Shown piece after piece: positions 12,298 to 24,400 of a DNA stretch of 64,000 nucleotides. The notes under the pieces are model-generated. The model was not told the origin of the DNA, did not search any database, and worked only from the letters and a program-made list of their open reading frames with translations. Location of the stretch: assembly GCA_017654935.2 (NCBI GenBank), contig CM065682.1:38818660-38882659 (forward strand), read 5' to 3'. The stretch's first letter is position 1, and every line of letters begins with the position of its first letter. Made by a program: the position numbers and the translations under genes. The DNA comes from Phymorhynchus buccinoides (lineage: Eukaryota > Mollusca > Gastropoda > Neogastropoda > Raphitomidae).

Positions 12298-12690
12298 TAT
12301 TTTTGTTACTAGGATGTGTTTATCCTTCCTCTTTTTTATTGTATTTTTTTAAAAACCGGGATCCAATAAGTAGAGTAGAGTGGCTCAACGTTTCCAGCAC
12401 TGTGTGAAATTATGAGCTATAGGGTACAATGATGAAGATATGTTGTGAATTCTGTATTTTTTGTTATGAGGTTTTGGGACGTTAAGAATCATTGATGTTT
12501 GTTTTGCTATACGTGGTCGAATGTTATGCGGTGACAGTCCTCAGATAAACCATAGCTGCTGACGGGACTATAATAGACTAACTTTTGCACATTGTTTTTG
12601 TTGCGAAGTGTGTTCCTTAGTTACCCCCTCCCTCATGTTTACGACCCTCGATATCTTCTTCTTCTTCAGCGGTCGATGTAGCTGGCAGCG

Positions 12691-12924
12691 TCAGACTTTC
12701 AAATTGGTCACCATGACGAAGTCCACTGTCTTCTCCAGGTCGGTGCGGCTGCCCCAAAGCTGCACCTGCAGCTCCAGCTCCCCCCCCACCCCCCACCCCC
12801 CTGGCCAGGTTTGGCGTCGTAGAGCATCATGTGTTGGGCAGTGTTGTAGTATGTGTTCAGGGGTCTGGGATCCTGAACCACATGGACATTCCTCGATATC
12901 AAAGTCGTGTACTTTCAATTTCAT
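12691..12924 (-). pseudogene. Fragment of a non-LTR retrotransposon, C-terminal Cys domain
   Basis: The frame reads CPCGSGSQTPEHILQHCP then LRRQTWPGG and LWGSRTDLEKTVDFV. This is the zinc-knuckle tail found after the RT/RNase H of many Jockey/I-type elements (C-x-CG-x-x-x-Q-T-x-EHIL-x-x-CP). Upstream coding is in or beyond the N gap. Sequence ends matching its 3' flank (TTTCATGACAATAACC, CATGTTTATGACTCTCAAT) recur at 19215-19320 and, inverted, at 49285-49350, suggesting decayed tails of the same family. Confidence 0.75.
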
Positions 12925-12940
12925 GACAATAACCTTAATT

Positions 12941-13440
12941 NNNNNNNNNNNNNNNNNNNNNNNNNNNNNNNNNNNNNNNNNNNNNNNNNNNNNNNNNNNN
13001 NNNNNNNNNNNNNNNNNNNNNNNNNNNNNNNNNNNNNNNNNNNNNNNNNNNNNNNNNNNNNNNNNNNNNNNNNNNNNNNNNNNNNNNNNNNNNNNNNNNN
13101 NNNNNNNNNNNNNNNNNNNNNNNNNNNNNNNNNNNNNNNNNNNNNNNNNNNNNNNNNNNNNNNNNNNNNNNNNNNNNNNNNNNNNNNNNNNNNNNNNNNN
13201 NNNNNNNNNNNNNNNNNNNNNNNNNNNNNNNNNNNNNNNNNNNNNNNNNNNNNNNNNNNNNNNNNNNNNNNNNNNNNNNNNNNNNNNNNNNNNNNNNNNN
13301 NNNNNNNNNNNNNNNNNNNNNNNNNNNNNNNNNNNNNNNNNNNNNNNNNNNNNNNNNNNNNNNNNNNNNNNNNNNNNNNNNNNNNNNNNNNNNNNNNNNN
13401 NNNNNNNNNNNNNNNNNNNNNNNNNNNNNNNNNNNNNNNN
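12941..13440. other. Assembly gap of 500 N
   Basis: Exactly 500 unknown bases, a conventional scaffold gap whose real size is unknown. Open frames crossing it are meaningless. It could hold the rest of the non-LTR element or a missing exon of the HELZ2-like gene. Confidence 1.
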
Positions 13441-13481
13441 TGAATAAGTGCATATAACCTATACTTTTCTGAAAGGGAATT

Positions 13482-13889
13482 GGGTAAAGGTACTGAGGTG
13501 CCACCACCCCTGCATTTCTCGGTTAATTGTATTATTTTTCCGTTTTGCCTTTTCTTACCATACATAAAGCTGTATTTTAGGAACATTTTCAGCTAATTCT
13601 CTTTTTGGAATACTAACCCTACCCCTACCCTAGCCCTAAACCTAACCCTACCCCCCACTATGTACTGCAGTACACCGCGATTTGTCACAGTTGTGGTTCA
13701 TTGCGTTTTTTCGTCTTATAGGGTGGGGGGTAGGGTTAGGGTTAGGGATAGGGTTAGTATTCCAAAAAGGTTATTAGGTAAAAAGGTTCCTAAAATACAG
13801 CTTTATGTATGATAAGAAAGGCAAAAACGGAAAAATACAATTACAAACCGAGAAATGTAGGGAGGGTTGGCACATCTTGACCTTACCGG
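13482..13889. mobile_element. Foldback element with telomere-like arms, copy A
   Basis: About 408 bp. Arms pair GGTAAAGGTACTGAGGTGCC with the complement of GGCACATCTTGACCTTACC and continue through TTTCTTACCATACATAAAGC. The inner arms are degenerate CCCTAA / TTAGGG runs (13614-13650, 13725-13760). The unpaired centre has GTACTGCAGTACACCGCGAT. Non-coding. Confidence 0.88.
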
Positions 13890-14329
13890 GAATTGAATAT
13901 ACTAACTTTTGAGAACACTTCCACATGCATTCGAACATACTGCAAAAAGCATATGAATAGAAAAAGGGAAACTCTTAGAATAACCCTATGAAGGATTTTT
14001 TCGTGACAGGGCAGTTTATAGGTCACCGGAACCTGACGGAAATATCCATGACGGGGTAGTGAAAAGGTTAAGAAAATGTAAACATGACAGATGAAGTTGT
14101 GCTGATGTTGATCAATTCAGGCATAAAAGCAAAGCTTTCAGTGGCTTCAGTGCAAAATAAAACGATGACCACAAATAAATGTGAATCACAATAGATTTGG
14201 GCTTTGTGCCTACTGCATTTTGTAAAACTTCTCATTTTTCTTTCTTGTGTTCCTTTGTGGGTATGCCTTCATTTCTTAAGGTTAGACTAAATGTTTAGGC
14301 TCATTTTCTTCAATATTTTCACATGTGGC

Positions 14330-14445
14330 CTAACATAGATTCACTCCCCTTGGATACTGCTGATTTCAGATTCTGTGACCTGACAAACCAGGATGTGGCT
14401 GTGAGTTGGGACTCGGAATGAGCGGCGTGGGAGCAAAATCGTTGT
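14330..14445 (+). repeat. Dispersed repeat R2 (GCGGCGTGGGAGCAA family), copy 1
   Basis: CCTAACATAGATTC, GTGAGTTGGGACTCGGAATG and GCGGCGTGGGAGCAA. Other copies at 19505-19665 and 33420-33530; those end in GATGGGACAGCAA plus an A-rich tail, so R2 looks like a retroposed SINE fragment. Confidence 0.75.
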
Positions 14446-14934
14446 TGAGCTTTTTGGTTTGCCTGACAGACATCTATATTTTGTCAATCACCACATCGGA
14501 TAGACACAACATATTTTCACTCATGTTTTGACAACGGTATAAGCAAAATCTTTTCATTATAAACTTTCTCACCAAATTCATTCTTTTCTTTAAAACAAAT
14601 TTACAACAATTAAGTGCACAATGTTCATTTGCAATCTTTTTGATTCATTGTAAAAAAAATGAGCAAGAACAAATTATCTAAAGGGATTAATGATCAGTTA
14701 TTTCATACTGTGACTTCCCTAGTACAGTCAGCCATTCTTTTTCATCCTCTAAGGAACACGACTGAACCAACAGAAATGAACATAAAGCATGGTGGAAAAC
14801 GGCCATTATATCAAAGCAGATGCAGATATCACACAAACAAGTACACAAGTGTAAAGTGATGTTATTCTATTCACACAGGACACAACAAAACTGAAATTTT
14901 CAGCAAATTTGCCTTTATCAACCATACAACATAC

Positions 14935-15200
14935 AAAAGCAACAACAAAATACTTCCCCTCTTCACATCCACCCTCCTCATATCCAAACACCCCAAAACG
15001 GTACTTCCCCTACTCACATCCAAACACCCCAAAACAACAAAACAGTACTTCCCCTCTTCACATCTACCCTCCTCATATCCAAACACCACATCCACCCTCC
15101 TCACATCCAAACACCCCATCCACTCTCCTCACATCCAAACACCCCATCCACTCTCCTCACATCCAAACACCCCAAAAGAACAAAACAGTACTTCCCCTCT
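14935..15200 (-). repeat. C-rich minisatellite downstream of exon 22
   Basis: Tandem units built on plus-strand CTTCCCCTCTTCACATCCA and CATCCAAACACCCC, with units of about 24 and 60-70 bp. It starts about 40 bp inside the intron. No exon sequence is copied, but it sits directly behind a 5' splice site like other arrays in the gene. Confidence 0.85.
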
Positions 15201-15242
15201 TCACATCCAATCTGAAGTCTCAGAACAAAAGCCAACACTAAC

Positions 15243-15489
15243 CGACAGAGCATGGTCTTGGGAATCCACTGCAGCGTGCAAGGCACCTGGGAGGCAACAG
15301 TTGAGTCCAGCAGCACGGTGGGCATCTCCACAGTGGAAGACTGCAGGCGCACTGACACCCCCACCATGCCCTTGTCCCGCTGCACCCCCTGCACGGTGCA
15401 GTGCCCCACCCAGGTCACCACCGGCGACCCCATCCTCAACAGCGCTGTCAGGCGATCGTCCAGCCCCTGCGGCTCTGGCATCTCCAAAC
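15243..15489 (-). CDS. HELZ2-like: HELZ2-like exon 22 (last recognised)
   Basis: 247 bp, phase 1 to 2. The acceptor is ccctctgccgcag and the donor is TGTCG followed by gttagt. It encodes DDRLTALLRMGSPVVTWVG and VGVSVRLQSSTVEMP, a beta-rich piece. Phase fits exon 21. Read through the donor, the frame enters a tandem repeat, so this is not the natural end of the protein. The following exon should start by supplying one base, and I could not find it in 1-15242; it may be in the N gap or beyond the window. Confidence 0.85.
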
Positions 15490-18400
15490 CTGCGGCAGAG
15501 GGATACATTGCATTGTGCCCCCGTCTCTATGTGTCCCCAATTTATGTGTCCCTTTCTCTATGTGTTCCTGTCTCTATGTGTCCCCGTATCGATGTGTCCT
15601 GTCTCTTTGTTTATCCTAACCCTATCCCTAACCCAAACACCGTAAACCTTGAACCTATCCCTATCCTTAACCAGAGGGGACACATAGAGACGAAGACATA
15701 CAGAGACAGGGTCACACAGGGACAGGTACACATAGAGATGGGGACACAATGATGGAGACACACAGAGACAAGAGCATATCGCACTAATCCAGTAGCGTGG
15801 TTAGAGCAACGTATTCACCTTGTGAAACAAGAAACCCAGATTCATTCCTGGCCCATTTGACAGTTTTTCTGCTCACTCTCCACTAGGCCTTATAGTCTGA
15901 GCGCTTGTCTTTCAGATGAGACCACAAAAACGAGGTCATGTGTGCTCACACACTTAGCGCAAGTTAAAGAATCCCATGGCAACAAAGGAGCTATCATTTG
16001 CTGATTTGGTCAAAATCTACACCCCTCCTACCCCTTGTCACTAGCACACACCATAAACACACAAAAACATTATTTAAAAAATAAAAAGGGGGAGGTGCTG
16101 CACTAACATCGATGCGCTCTCCAGGAGGGAGCAGCCCAAATTTCACAGAGACGAGTCTCTTTAACAAGAAAAGTACCATAGCCTACCTTTGTATCGAAGG
16201 CACAGCAGGTCATGAGACACCGGGAACGAGCCCTTCTCGTCCACACCAAACACTCCCAGATCATCAGGGGACTGACGGTCTCCGGAAAAGAAGATCTGAC
16301 GCTCCTCGCAGAACGACTGGCTCAGAGAGAACTCCCCGACTACGCTGACCTCTTGGTCTCCTGCCGGTGTCTGCTGCTGCTGCTGCTTCCAGTCGACGAA
16401 GACTGTGTGGATGACGGCTGAGGTGTGGCTGTGGACGGCCCGGTCAGCAGCCTCCAGGGCCAGGATGGGCATCCAGGACTGCTGGTAGCCGGCCTCGTCC
16501 ACGTGGCTGGCGGGGGAGGCAGGCGGAGAGGTCAGGGCGGCGAAGCAGCGGGCAGGGCTGTGGAAGTGCTCCAGACACACATCCAGTGTGGGGGTCAGGC
16601 TGACCAGCTGGAGGCGGGGACATAGCAGGCCTCGGAGGAGCTCTGCGGTGACCTGCACCTGCAGCACCATGCACGTGTGCAGGGACAGGGAGAACTCGCA
16701 GAAATGCTGGATGGCGCCGCCCTGTCGACGCTGCACTTCGGAGCTGACGTCTGCGGCGTACTGCTCTTCTGATGCGGAATGAGTGATGTGCTCCTGTGAA
16801 ACACAGAAAGAGAAGGTTAATAAGTATTATGTCATATTATTTAAAGGCTTTCTGTGATGTACTCCTGTAAAAGTACAGACGGTTAATAGGTGTTATGCCA
16901 AATCATAGTGCTTAAAGGCTTACTGTGATGCACTCTTGCAAAAAACTAGAATTAGATATTATGGCGAATCGGTGCCATAAATAACTTTGGTAACAAAAAA
17001 AGAAAAAGAAAAAAGGGAGTTAATTATGAGAAGTTCCTTCCCCTTATTCATTAGACATTTAGTGGTTATTGTACCAAATGATATTGCTTATAAATGCCAT
17101 AGCAATGCAGTGACCAAGTCAGACCATGTAGATAAAACTTAATAATTTAAAAAACAAAACAAAAAACCCACATAAACATACTGTAACAACTATGACTTGA
17201 ATCCTTTACCTATAAAATAAACTATGAAAAATTTTACTCTATCAAAGGAACTTAAAAAAAAAAGCTTATCAAGTTGAACATTCCCAAACAAGTTGGAATC
17301 TGACTTATATTATTTGCATTTGTGATGATGGTAAAGTACAGTAAACATGATTGTACATGTGCTCTTGGTCATACACTCTTTATTAACAGTTTGTTTCTCA
17401 CACAGACTACACGCAGACTGACCTGGGTGCTGGGCACGGCCTGCTGTAGTTTCCCTTCATCCTCCTCCCTGACGGCAGCCAGCAGTTTCTGCCAGTGGAA
17501 AGGGGGAACGCGGCTGACAAAGGCGTCGGCACACAGCTCCACTGGCCCTTGTCGGCTCACGGCTGAAGTGTCGCTGACTGTAGGGGATGCGTCATAGATC
17601 CTCTCCTGCCAGATCAGCTTCACCTGCGAAGCATGCGATATACAAAAGGTAAGTATATCATTAACTATGTTTAAGATTGATTAAAATTATAGCCCCATCG
17701 ACAACTAAGGCCATGTCAGGGCTGTCACCACGTTAAATCTTACCATGTATTATCAACTATGTTAATGCTTTAATTAACATTAAACAATGTATACACACAT
17801 ACACAGACAGACAGACACACACACATTTTCCAACACATTTACCCACAAACACCTGGAGCCAAAGAACTTTTCCTGAGAAAATAGTTTTGACAATGAAGCT
17901 CCTTAAAAGGAAAATCTTTCTGTCCGAAAGGAATAAGAACAAACAGCTGCATGCACAGAGGCACACACACACACACACACACTTATTTACAGGGTTTCTG
18001 CGCGGAACTTCCATGTATATGTGCATGAGCGCTTATAGTCTGTGGAACATGGTAAACTGCAACATCCCAAGCTTTCCCCCCACCTCCCCACAACCATCCC
18101 CTTACCTGATCCCCATCCGACAAAACCTGCGGCAGCATTGAAGGCTGCAGGGCGACCACGCTGACGCCGCGCTCCTCTTCAGGAATGCTGGGGAAACTGG
18201 CAACATGCAGCTGCACCTTCCTGCCGTCCAGTTTCTCCACCACGGGAAACAGGGTCAGGGGCCTGTACTGCAGACAGGCCGCCACATGCACAGAGACGTT
18301 GGCCGCGCCGTAGTTGTCCGCCCGCTGCTGGCTGCGGCTGCAGAGGGCGGCCAGTCGAGCGATGTCGGCGTGGGTGTAGGGAGGGTGGGGCTGGTCGGTG

Positions 18401-21400
18401 ATGACGGACGTCATCAAGCGCTGCACTACGATGCTCATGTAGCTGCGCAGGGGGCTGGTCGCGTCGATGAAGCGGGGCACATTCAACCTGTAGTGGCCTG
18501 GGTCACAGAAAAATCCATAAGGACACCAATAGAGAAGTTAATCAATCAGGAGATTGAAATTGTAATGAAACACGGTGTGAGATACAGTGAAGAACTAATA
18601 CCTCAAAATGGGATAACTCAAAAACACTGGATAACTCACAATAATTTTTGGGTCCCAGTATAATAATCTCTATGTTGAAAAGTCTTTATAACTCAAAATA
18701 TTGGCTATCTCAAACAAAAATTTCAGACTCTTCAATTTTGACTTATGCGATTTTTACTGTAGCTATAAAAATGTATAATCAGATGCTGCACCACATTGCC
18801 TTAGCAGTACTATACAGTAAAAAAAAAAGGTACAGGTAGTTAGTTAGGCATTTACAGTCCTGGACAGTTATGGTCATTTCAGGACTGTGACCATGTAAAG
18901 TTCAACCACATATTACAAAACACACATCAATGTATCTTACCAATGTTCAACAACCTGAAAACATGGCACAAAATACAGAACAACCTTTACTTGTCGGATC
19001 CAGTTTAAAAAATCCAGGCAACTTAAGACTACCGTATTTTACGGACTATAAAGTGCACCTGATTATAAGGCGCACCCCCCAAATTGGATTCAAAATTCAG
19101 ATTTTCTCTATTTCTTTACTATAGCATCAGTCACATCATAAGGCACAGGGATCTCAGTCTAGGAAAAAACGGATGGCCGTATAGTCTGTAAAATAAAGTA
19201 TTTGGGATGGCTCATGTTTATGACTCTCAATCCAAAGTCTGGCACCCCCAAACACCCCCTCATGTTTATGACTCTCAATCTCAAAGATTAGCTCTTTCAG
19301 TTTCACGACAATAACCCTAGGCTGATCCTAACACTATTTCTTTCCCAAGCACAACAGTGTTACTTCTCAGTGAACATTTTTAATGTGAAAATTTTATTGT
19401 GTGTGTGTGTTTGGAGTCTAAACCACAAGTTAGCCTAATTAATTCACAGCCCCCACATAAAAAAAACTGGCTGCTGGTGCAGTGTCTCCTCTGGTGGTTG
19501 CCTCATAACAGCCTAACATAGATTCGCTCCACTTCAACTAATAATCTTGGGTTCTGCGACCTAACAAGCCAAGGTGAAGCTGCGAGTTGGGACTCGGAGT
19601 AAGCGGCGTGGGAGCAATGCCACTGCACCGCCCAGAAGATGGGACAGCAAAATAAAAATAAATAAAAATCCCTGGCCGCTGGATACCATTATCCCTGAAT
19701 TAACCCTTTCACCGCCGATGTCGCATTTTTGCACCATAATAATTTAACACCCATGTCATTAAATGCCTTGAAATCAGGGTTTGTTATCCAATTATCTACT
19801 TTTCTTAATTTTGTGAGGAAAGGATAGGCCCTATTTGAAACATGTCAGAGAAGAATCCCCAATGTTGGAGAAACTTTTTTTTTCTTTATCCATGTAAGTT
19901 TAATGGGAAATTTTGGTTATAAAATGGCTGGCGGCAAAAGGGTTAATGACAAGCAGGGCTTCCAATCGTCCAGCATAACAAGGGGTCCCAGGGACTCCTT
20001 CACTTACAGCATAGAGGGTCCTAGAGGCGGGATAGAGGGTCCCAGTGGCATTGCAATTATGCTAAAAAGAACTTTTCTAGTGCATCCCTGGGACCCTCTG
20101 CACATTCTTTTAGAGGGTCCTTTAGAATTTTAGTGCTTCATAGACCCCCAAATGGGGGTCCCTGGGAGCCCTGGACAAGATTAACAGAAGCATTCTGAAC
20201 TTTGACTCTTCACTGACCTTGGTGCAAAGGGTCCACATCACCGGAGCACACGAAGCACTGCTGGGGAATGACGTCCTGCAGCTCCTTCAGAGCCACGCAG
20301 GTCTGCGGGTGGTTGTTGGGGGCGGCCACCACCTGCTGAATGGTGCCGCTGTAGCCGAAGGGGGCCGCCGCCAGCGCCTGGTTCCACAGCTCCGTGACCA
20401 CGTCAAAGTGATCCAGGGCCTTCACCTTCTGATCACGCATGTAGCTGAACACGCACATGCACATCATGCGGCACGTGCACACCTGCAAAAAGAAGGTGGG
20501 TTTTGTGGTTGCTTTTCTGTGAACCAGGACAGATTTTTAAACTTTTACATTTTGAACACGTTTTCAAACTGTGATGCAAAAAAGTAGCATTGTGTAAATA
20601 CTTCGCTCGCTACTATGAGTTAGCATTTGTGACATTAAGGATGAACGCAATTTCACTTTTTCTGTATTTGAAACACTTTTCCGTACTCAAATCGTTAATA
20701 TTTCATGACATTACGGAAAAAAATGAAATTTAAAAAAATTCGCTCAATGTCGAAAATGCTAAGTCTCATAGTAGCGAGCGAAGTATTTACACGTTGCTAC
20801 TTTTTTGCATACGACAAGGCGTTCTGAAATGTTGAGGTGATAGCATAGTATGTTTATGCACACCACGCTGCAGGTACACACCTGGAAAAAGAATGTTGTT
20901 TTTTCTCGTTTTTTCTGTGAACCTCACATGTAGCCGAATATGCACAATGACACCATGCAGCACACCTGCTAAAAGAAGATTCTTTTGTTTAACCCTTTCG
21001 CCGCCACCCATTTTTCAGCCCAAAAATACCATTAAACTTAACTGGGTAGAGAAAATAAAATATCTGCAATATTGCGAATTCCTCTGTGACATATATAACA
21101 TTAGGCGTATTCTTACCTTTCAAAATTAAGAAAATAGGGTCTATTGGACAACAGTCCCTGATTTGATGCCTTTTAATGACATGGGTGTTAAACCATTGTG
21201 GTGCTTAAATGCGACATTGGCGGTGAAAGGGTTAATCTTCTGTGAACCTTGTATGTAGTTGAACAAGCACATGCACACCAAGCTGAATGCAACACCTGCA
21301 AAAAGAAGGGGGGGGGGGGTTGGCTTCTTATTCTGTGAACCTCACATGTAGTTGAACACACTCATGCACACCATGCGGCATGTGCACACCTTTAAAAAAA

Positions 21401-24400
21401 AAGGTGTTTTTTTTCTGTCAACCTCACGCGTAGTTGAACACTCATGCACACCAGTCTCCATGGTGTATGTTGTACACACCTACAAAATGAAGAAGTTTTG
21501 TTGTTTGTGAGCATGCACCTGGAAATATGTTCAAACTATGAAATTTTGAACATGCTTTTAACTCTGTCAAGGCTGCAGAACCGAAATCCGCCCGATTTTT
21601 TTTTCCTTCCCTGGTGGCCGATGACGCCGATTGCGCCCGCTGAACGCCAGGTCTAGTACGTTCACTTTCACTTTCTCCCTACCCACAATGCAATATACTA
21701 AGTTAGTTCTTCCTGTTTCTGACACTCCCGGGTCAGTTTTTGGTCATTACAGCAAGGGAAAGCACCCAATAGTCTTTTTGAATGGATTTTTCAAAGTGAC
21801 GCCAATTTTTTTAATTTTTTTCACGTGACGCGGGCAGTAATGACCCGGTGGGATGTTTGGAGTGCCATTACGGATTTTTTCTTCTAATTCATGGTTTATT
21901 GTGTGACATTGTGTTAGCTTTCGAATGAAAATATCATCATTGCTATTCAATATGCATCTTTCAGAAATGAAATGTGAGTTAGACTTTATTCTGGGTGATT
22001 TTGTTTAAATAAAAGATTTGGTGTGAGGTTCGGAGTTAATCCTCTTCTCTTATGCAATAGGATTGATTCTCGGTTCGATTGATTGGGAGGCATAGGGTTA
22101 AACTGAAGTGTGTTGAAAAAGTTTGGACAGTGGTATAATGCTGCATAGTGACTTTGGGGTTGTAAATGTACATTTTTATTTTAATAGGATTATGTATCAT
22201 TGTATGACTGAAGATTCAGAACATGAGATAAATCATAAATTATTATATGTTTGTGCAGAGAACAAGGGTAATGGATGACAGAACATGATAAATGATTATA
22301 CATTTGTGTTTTGTGCTAAGTACAAGGGTAATAAATGGATGACAGAACATGAGATAAATTTGTGCGCTGTGCTACGTAGTGCAAGGGTACATGATGACAA
22401 AACATGAGCAAAACGCATTAATGTACAAACATATTTTGTGTTAAGTACCTTAGTTATACAGTGGAACCTCCTTATAAGACCTCCCATTATAAGACTCCCT
22501 CCCACATAAGACCTACTTCTCTGAGATATTGCCCTTCTTTGTAAGTATTCAAATTATCTCCCTTATAAGACCTCATTTTGGATTATTTTTGAAGGTCGTA
22601 TAAGGGAGGTTCCATTGTAATAATAAAAAACAAACTGCACAAAACAAAAGACTCCTCAATCCATGTACCTTGTTGCCTTCCAAGAAGGGCTTGGTCAGAG
22701 CCACAGAGTTGATGGCATGGGCCGCGTGCCTGGCCCTCCACTGCTCCAGCCTGGACCTGTTGGGGGCCGGCTCCTGCAGGAGGGGGGTGCACTGGGGCAG
22801 CACCCTGACCAGCAGGTCCGCCACCTGGCAGTTGGCCATCAGCACCAGCTCCTGCACCAGGAGGTGGGCCTGGGGAGACACCATCTCCAGAGGACCCAGC
22901 TCGGGGTCCAGGCGAGCGTTACCCTTGCGCTGCTTGCGCTGCATGAGGGCGATCTGGTGGAGCACCAGGATGCAGCTCTTGAAGTATTCATTCTCGGCAT
23001 CCTGCATGTTGTCCAGGATGGCCTCCACCTCCTGGTAGGAGAACTGCTGCATGGGGTGGATAACGGTGCGGTCCATGGAGGTCTCCACCACGTGCCACTC
23101 CTCCCCGCTGCCCGTCACTGTCATGAACACGGAGAGTGTGCAGCAGTCGCGCCCAGGTGTCAGGCAGCATAGCTGGGAACTCAGCTCTTCAGGCACCAGC
23201 GAAACAGGCTCTCTTCCCATTGGAGAGATAGCAGTGCCCCGATGTAGGGCTTCTCTGTCCAGGGCCGAGTCCATGCTGACAAAGCACGCCACGTCGGTGA
23301 CATGAACAGACACCCTGTAGGATATGTCTGACAGCTGATCGATGCTGAAGGCAACCTGAATGTCTGCGGTGTGGGGAGAGTCGATCGTGAAGCACCAAGA
23401 GGATTCAACGATGTTTGTGCGCGAGGTGTACACCTCGGGAGGCAGGCTGTAGTTCCCCTGGTACTCAGACTGCATCTGTTCCATCACACTGTGGCTGAAC
23501 TGGGCAGAGGGCAGGTGGTGCTCGAGGTCCAGGATGTTCAAAGCCGAGGTCAGGTCATAACCGGCAGGTATCACTGCCACCACAACACCGATGGGGTTGA
23601 AAAACCCTGGCAGCCACTTGAGATACCTGACCACAAACAGCTTCCCCTGTGTGGCGTTGGCCTCCACCTTCTCATAGTGGCTGAAAGTGACGGTGCTGTT
23701 GTCCGTCAGCTGGTACACACACACAAAACCCTTCCTGACCCGCTGAGCATGCTTCTGCAGCAGTACATTGTACACGGCTGGAATGCCCACACTGACGGGC
23801 TTCATCAGGCCCTTGTTTACCTCACTGGCAGAACACACGAAGGAGCGACGGCCAACATCGATGGCCCTCTGCCAGATTCCTACCACTCTACCACGCACTG
23901 TGACGTTCTCCACCTCTTCCGGCTCCTTCAAGATCTCCACCAGAACTGTGTCCCTATTAAAGGCTCTGCCCCTGTGCAGTGCCCCCTCCACCACCACCTC
24001 CTGAACAGGGTCCAGGGGGTCGAGGACACGAGCCAGGCAGCGGTCCTCCTCAACATGGATGGTGCACACCTTGTATCGTTCTGGACAGCTGAGCACTGCG
24101 TCCCGCTGGGTGCCTTCGGTGAAGTGGAAGAACTGGATCACATCCCCTTTGTCTCTGTCAACATCCTCATAGATGAGTTCATCCTCCACAAACTCCTTGC
24201 CAGACGCTGAGACCTGCATCATCTTCCTTCGCCTCTCCTCGTCCTCCAAGCCTGCGTCGTAGGACACCACAGCCAGGCCTTGGTGCTCCTCCACCTTCAC
24301 GCACTCTATCCTTGAAGCTCCCGCGCTCTCCCCTCCATCATCAGCAGCCAGCTGCAGCAGGATCTCATCGGCTGTCAAGGAGAGCTCTGTGGCCCTGTCT

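Noticed and set aside
12608..13586. Long open frames on both strands through 12941-13440
   Set aside because: They run through a block of N; most residues are unknown and the frames are artefacts.
13614..13760. True chromosome end or interstitial telomere from fusion
   Set aside because: The TTAGGG-like words are short, degenerate and part of a repeated foldback element found again at 30300, so they belong to a mobile element.
15785..15860. tRNA gene
   Set aside because: A- and B-box-like words are present, but the fold is poor and it is followed by a conserved SINE body and A-rich tail, so it is the tRNA-derived head of a SINE.
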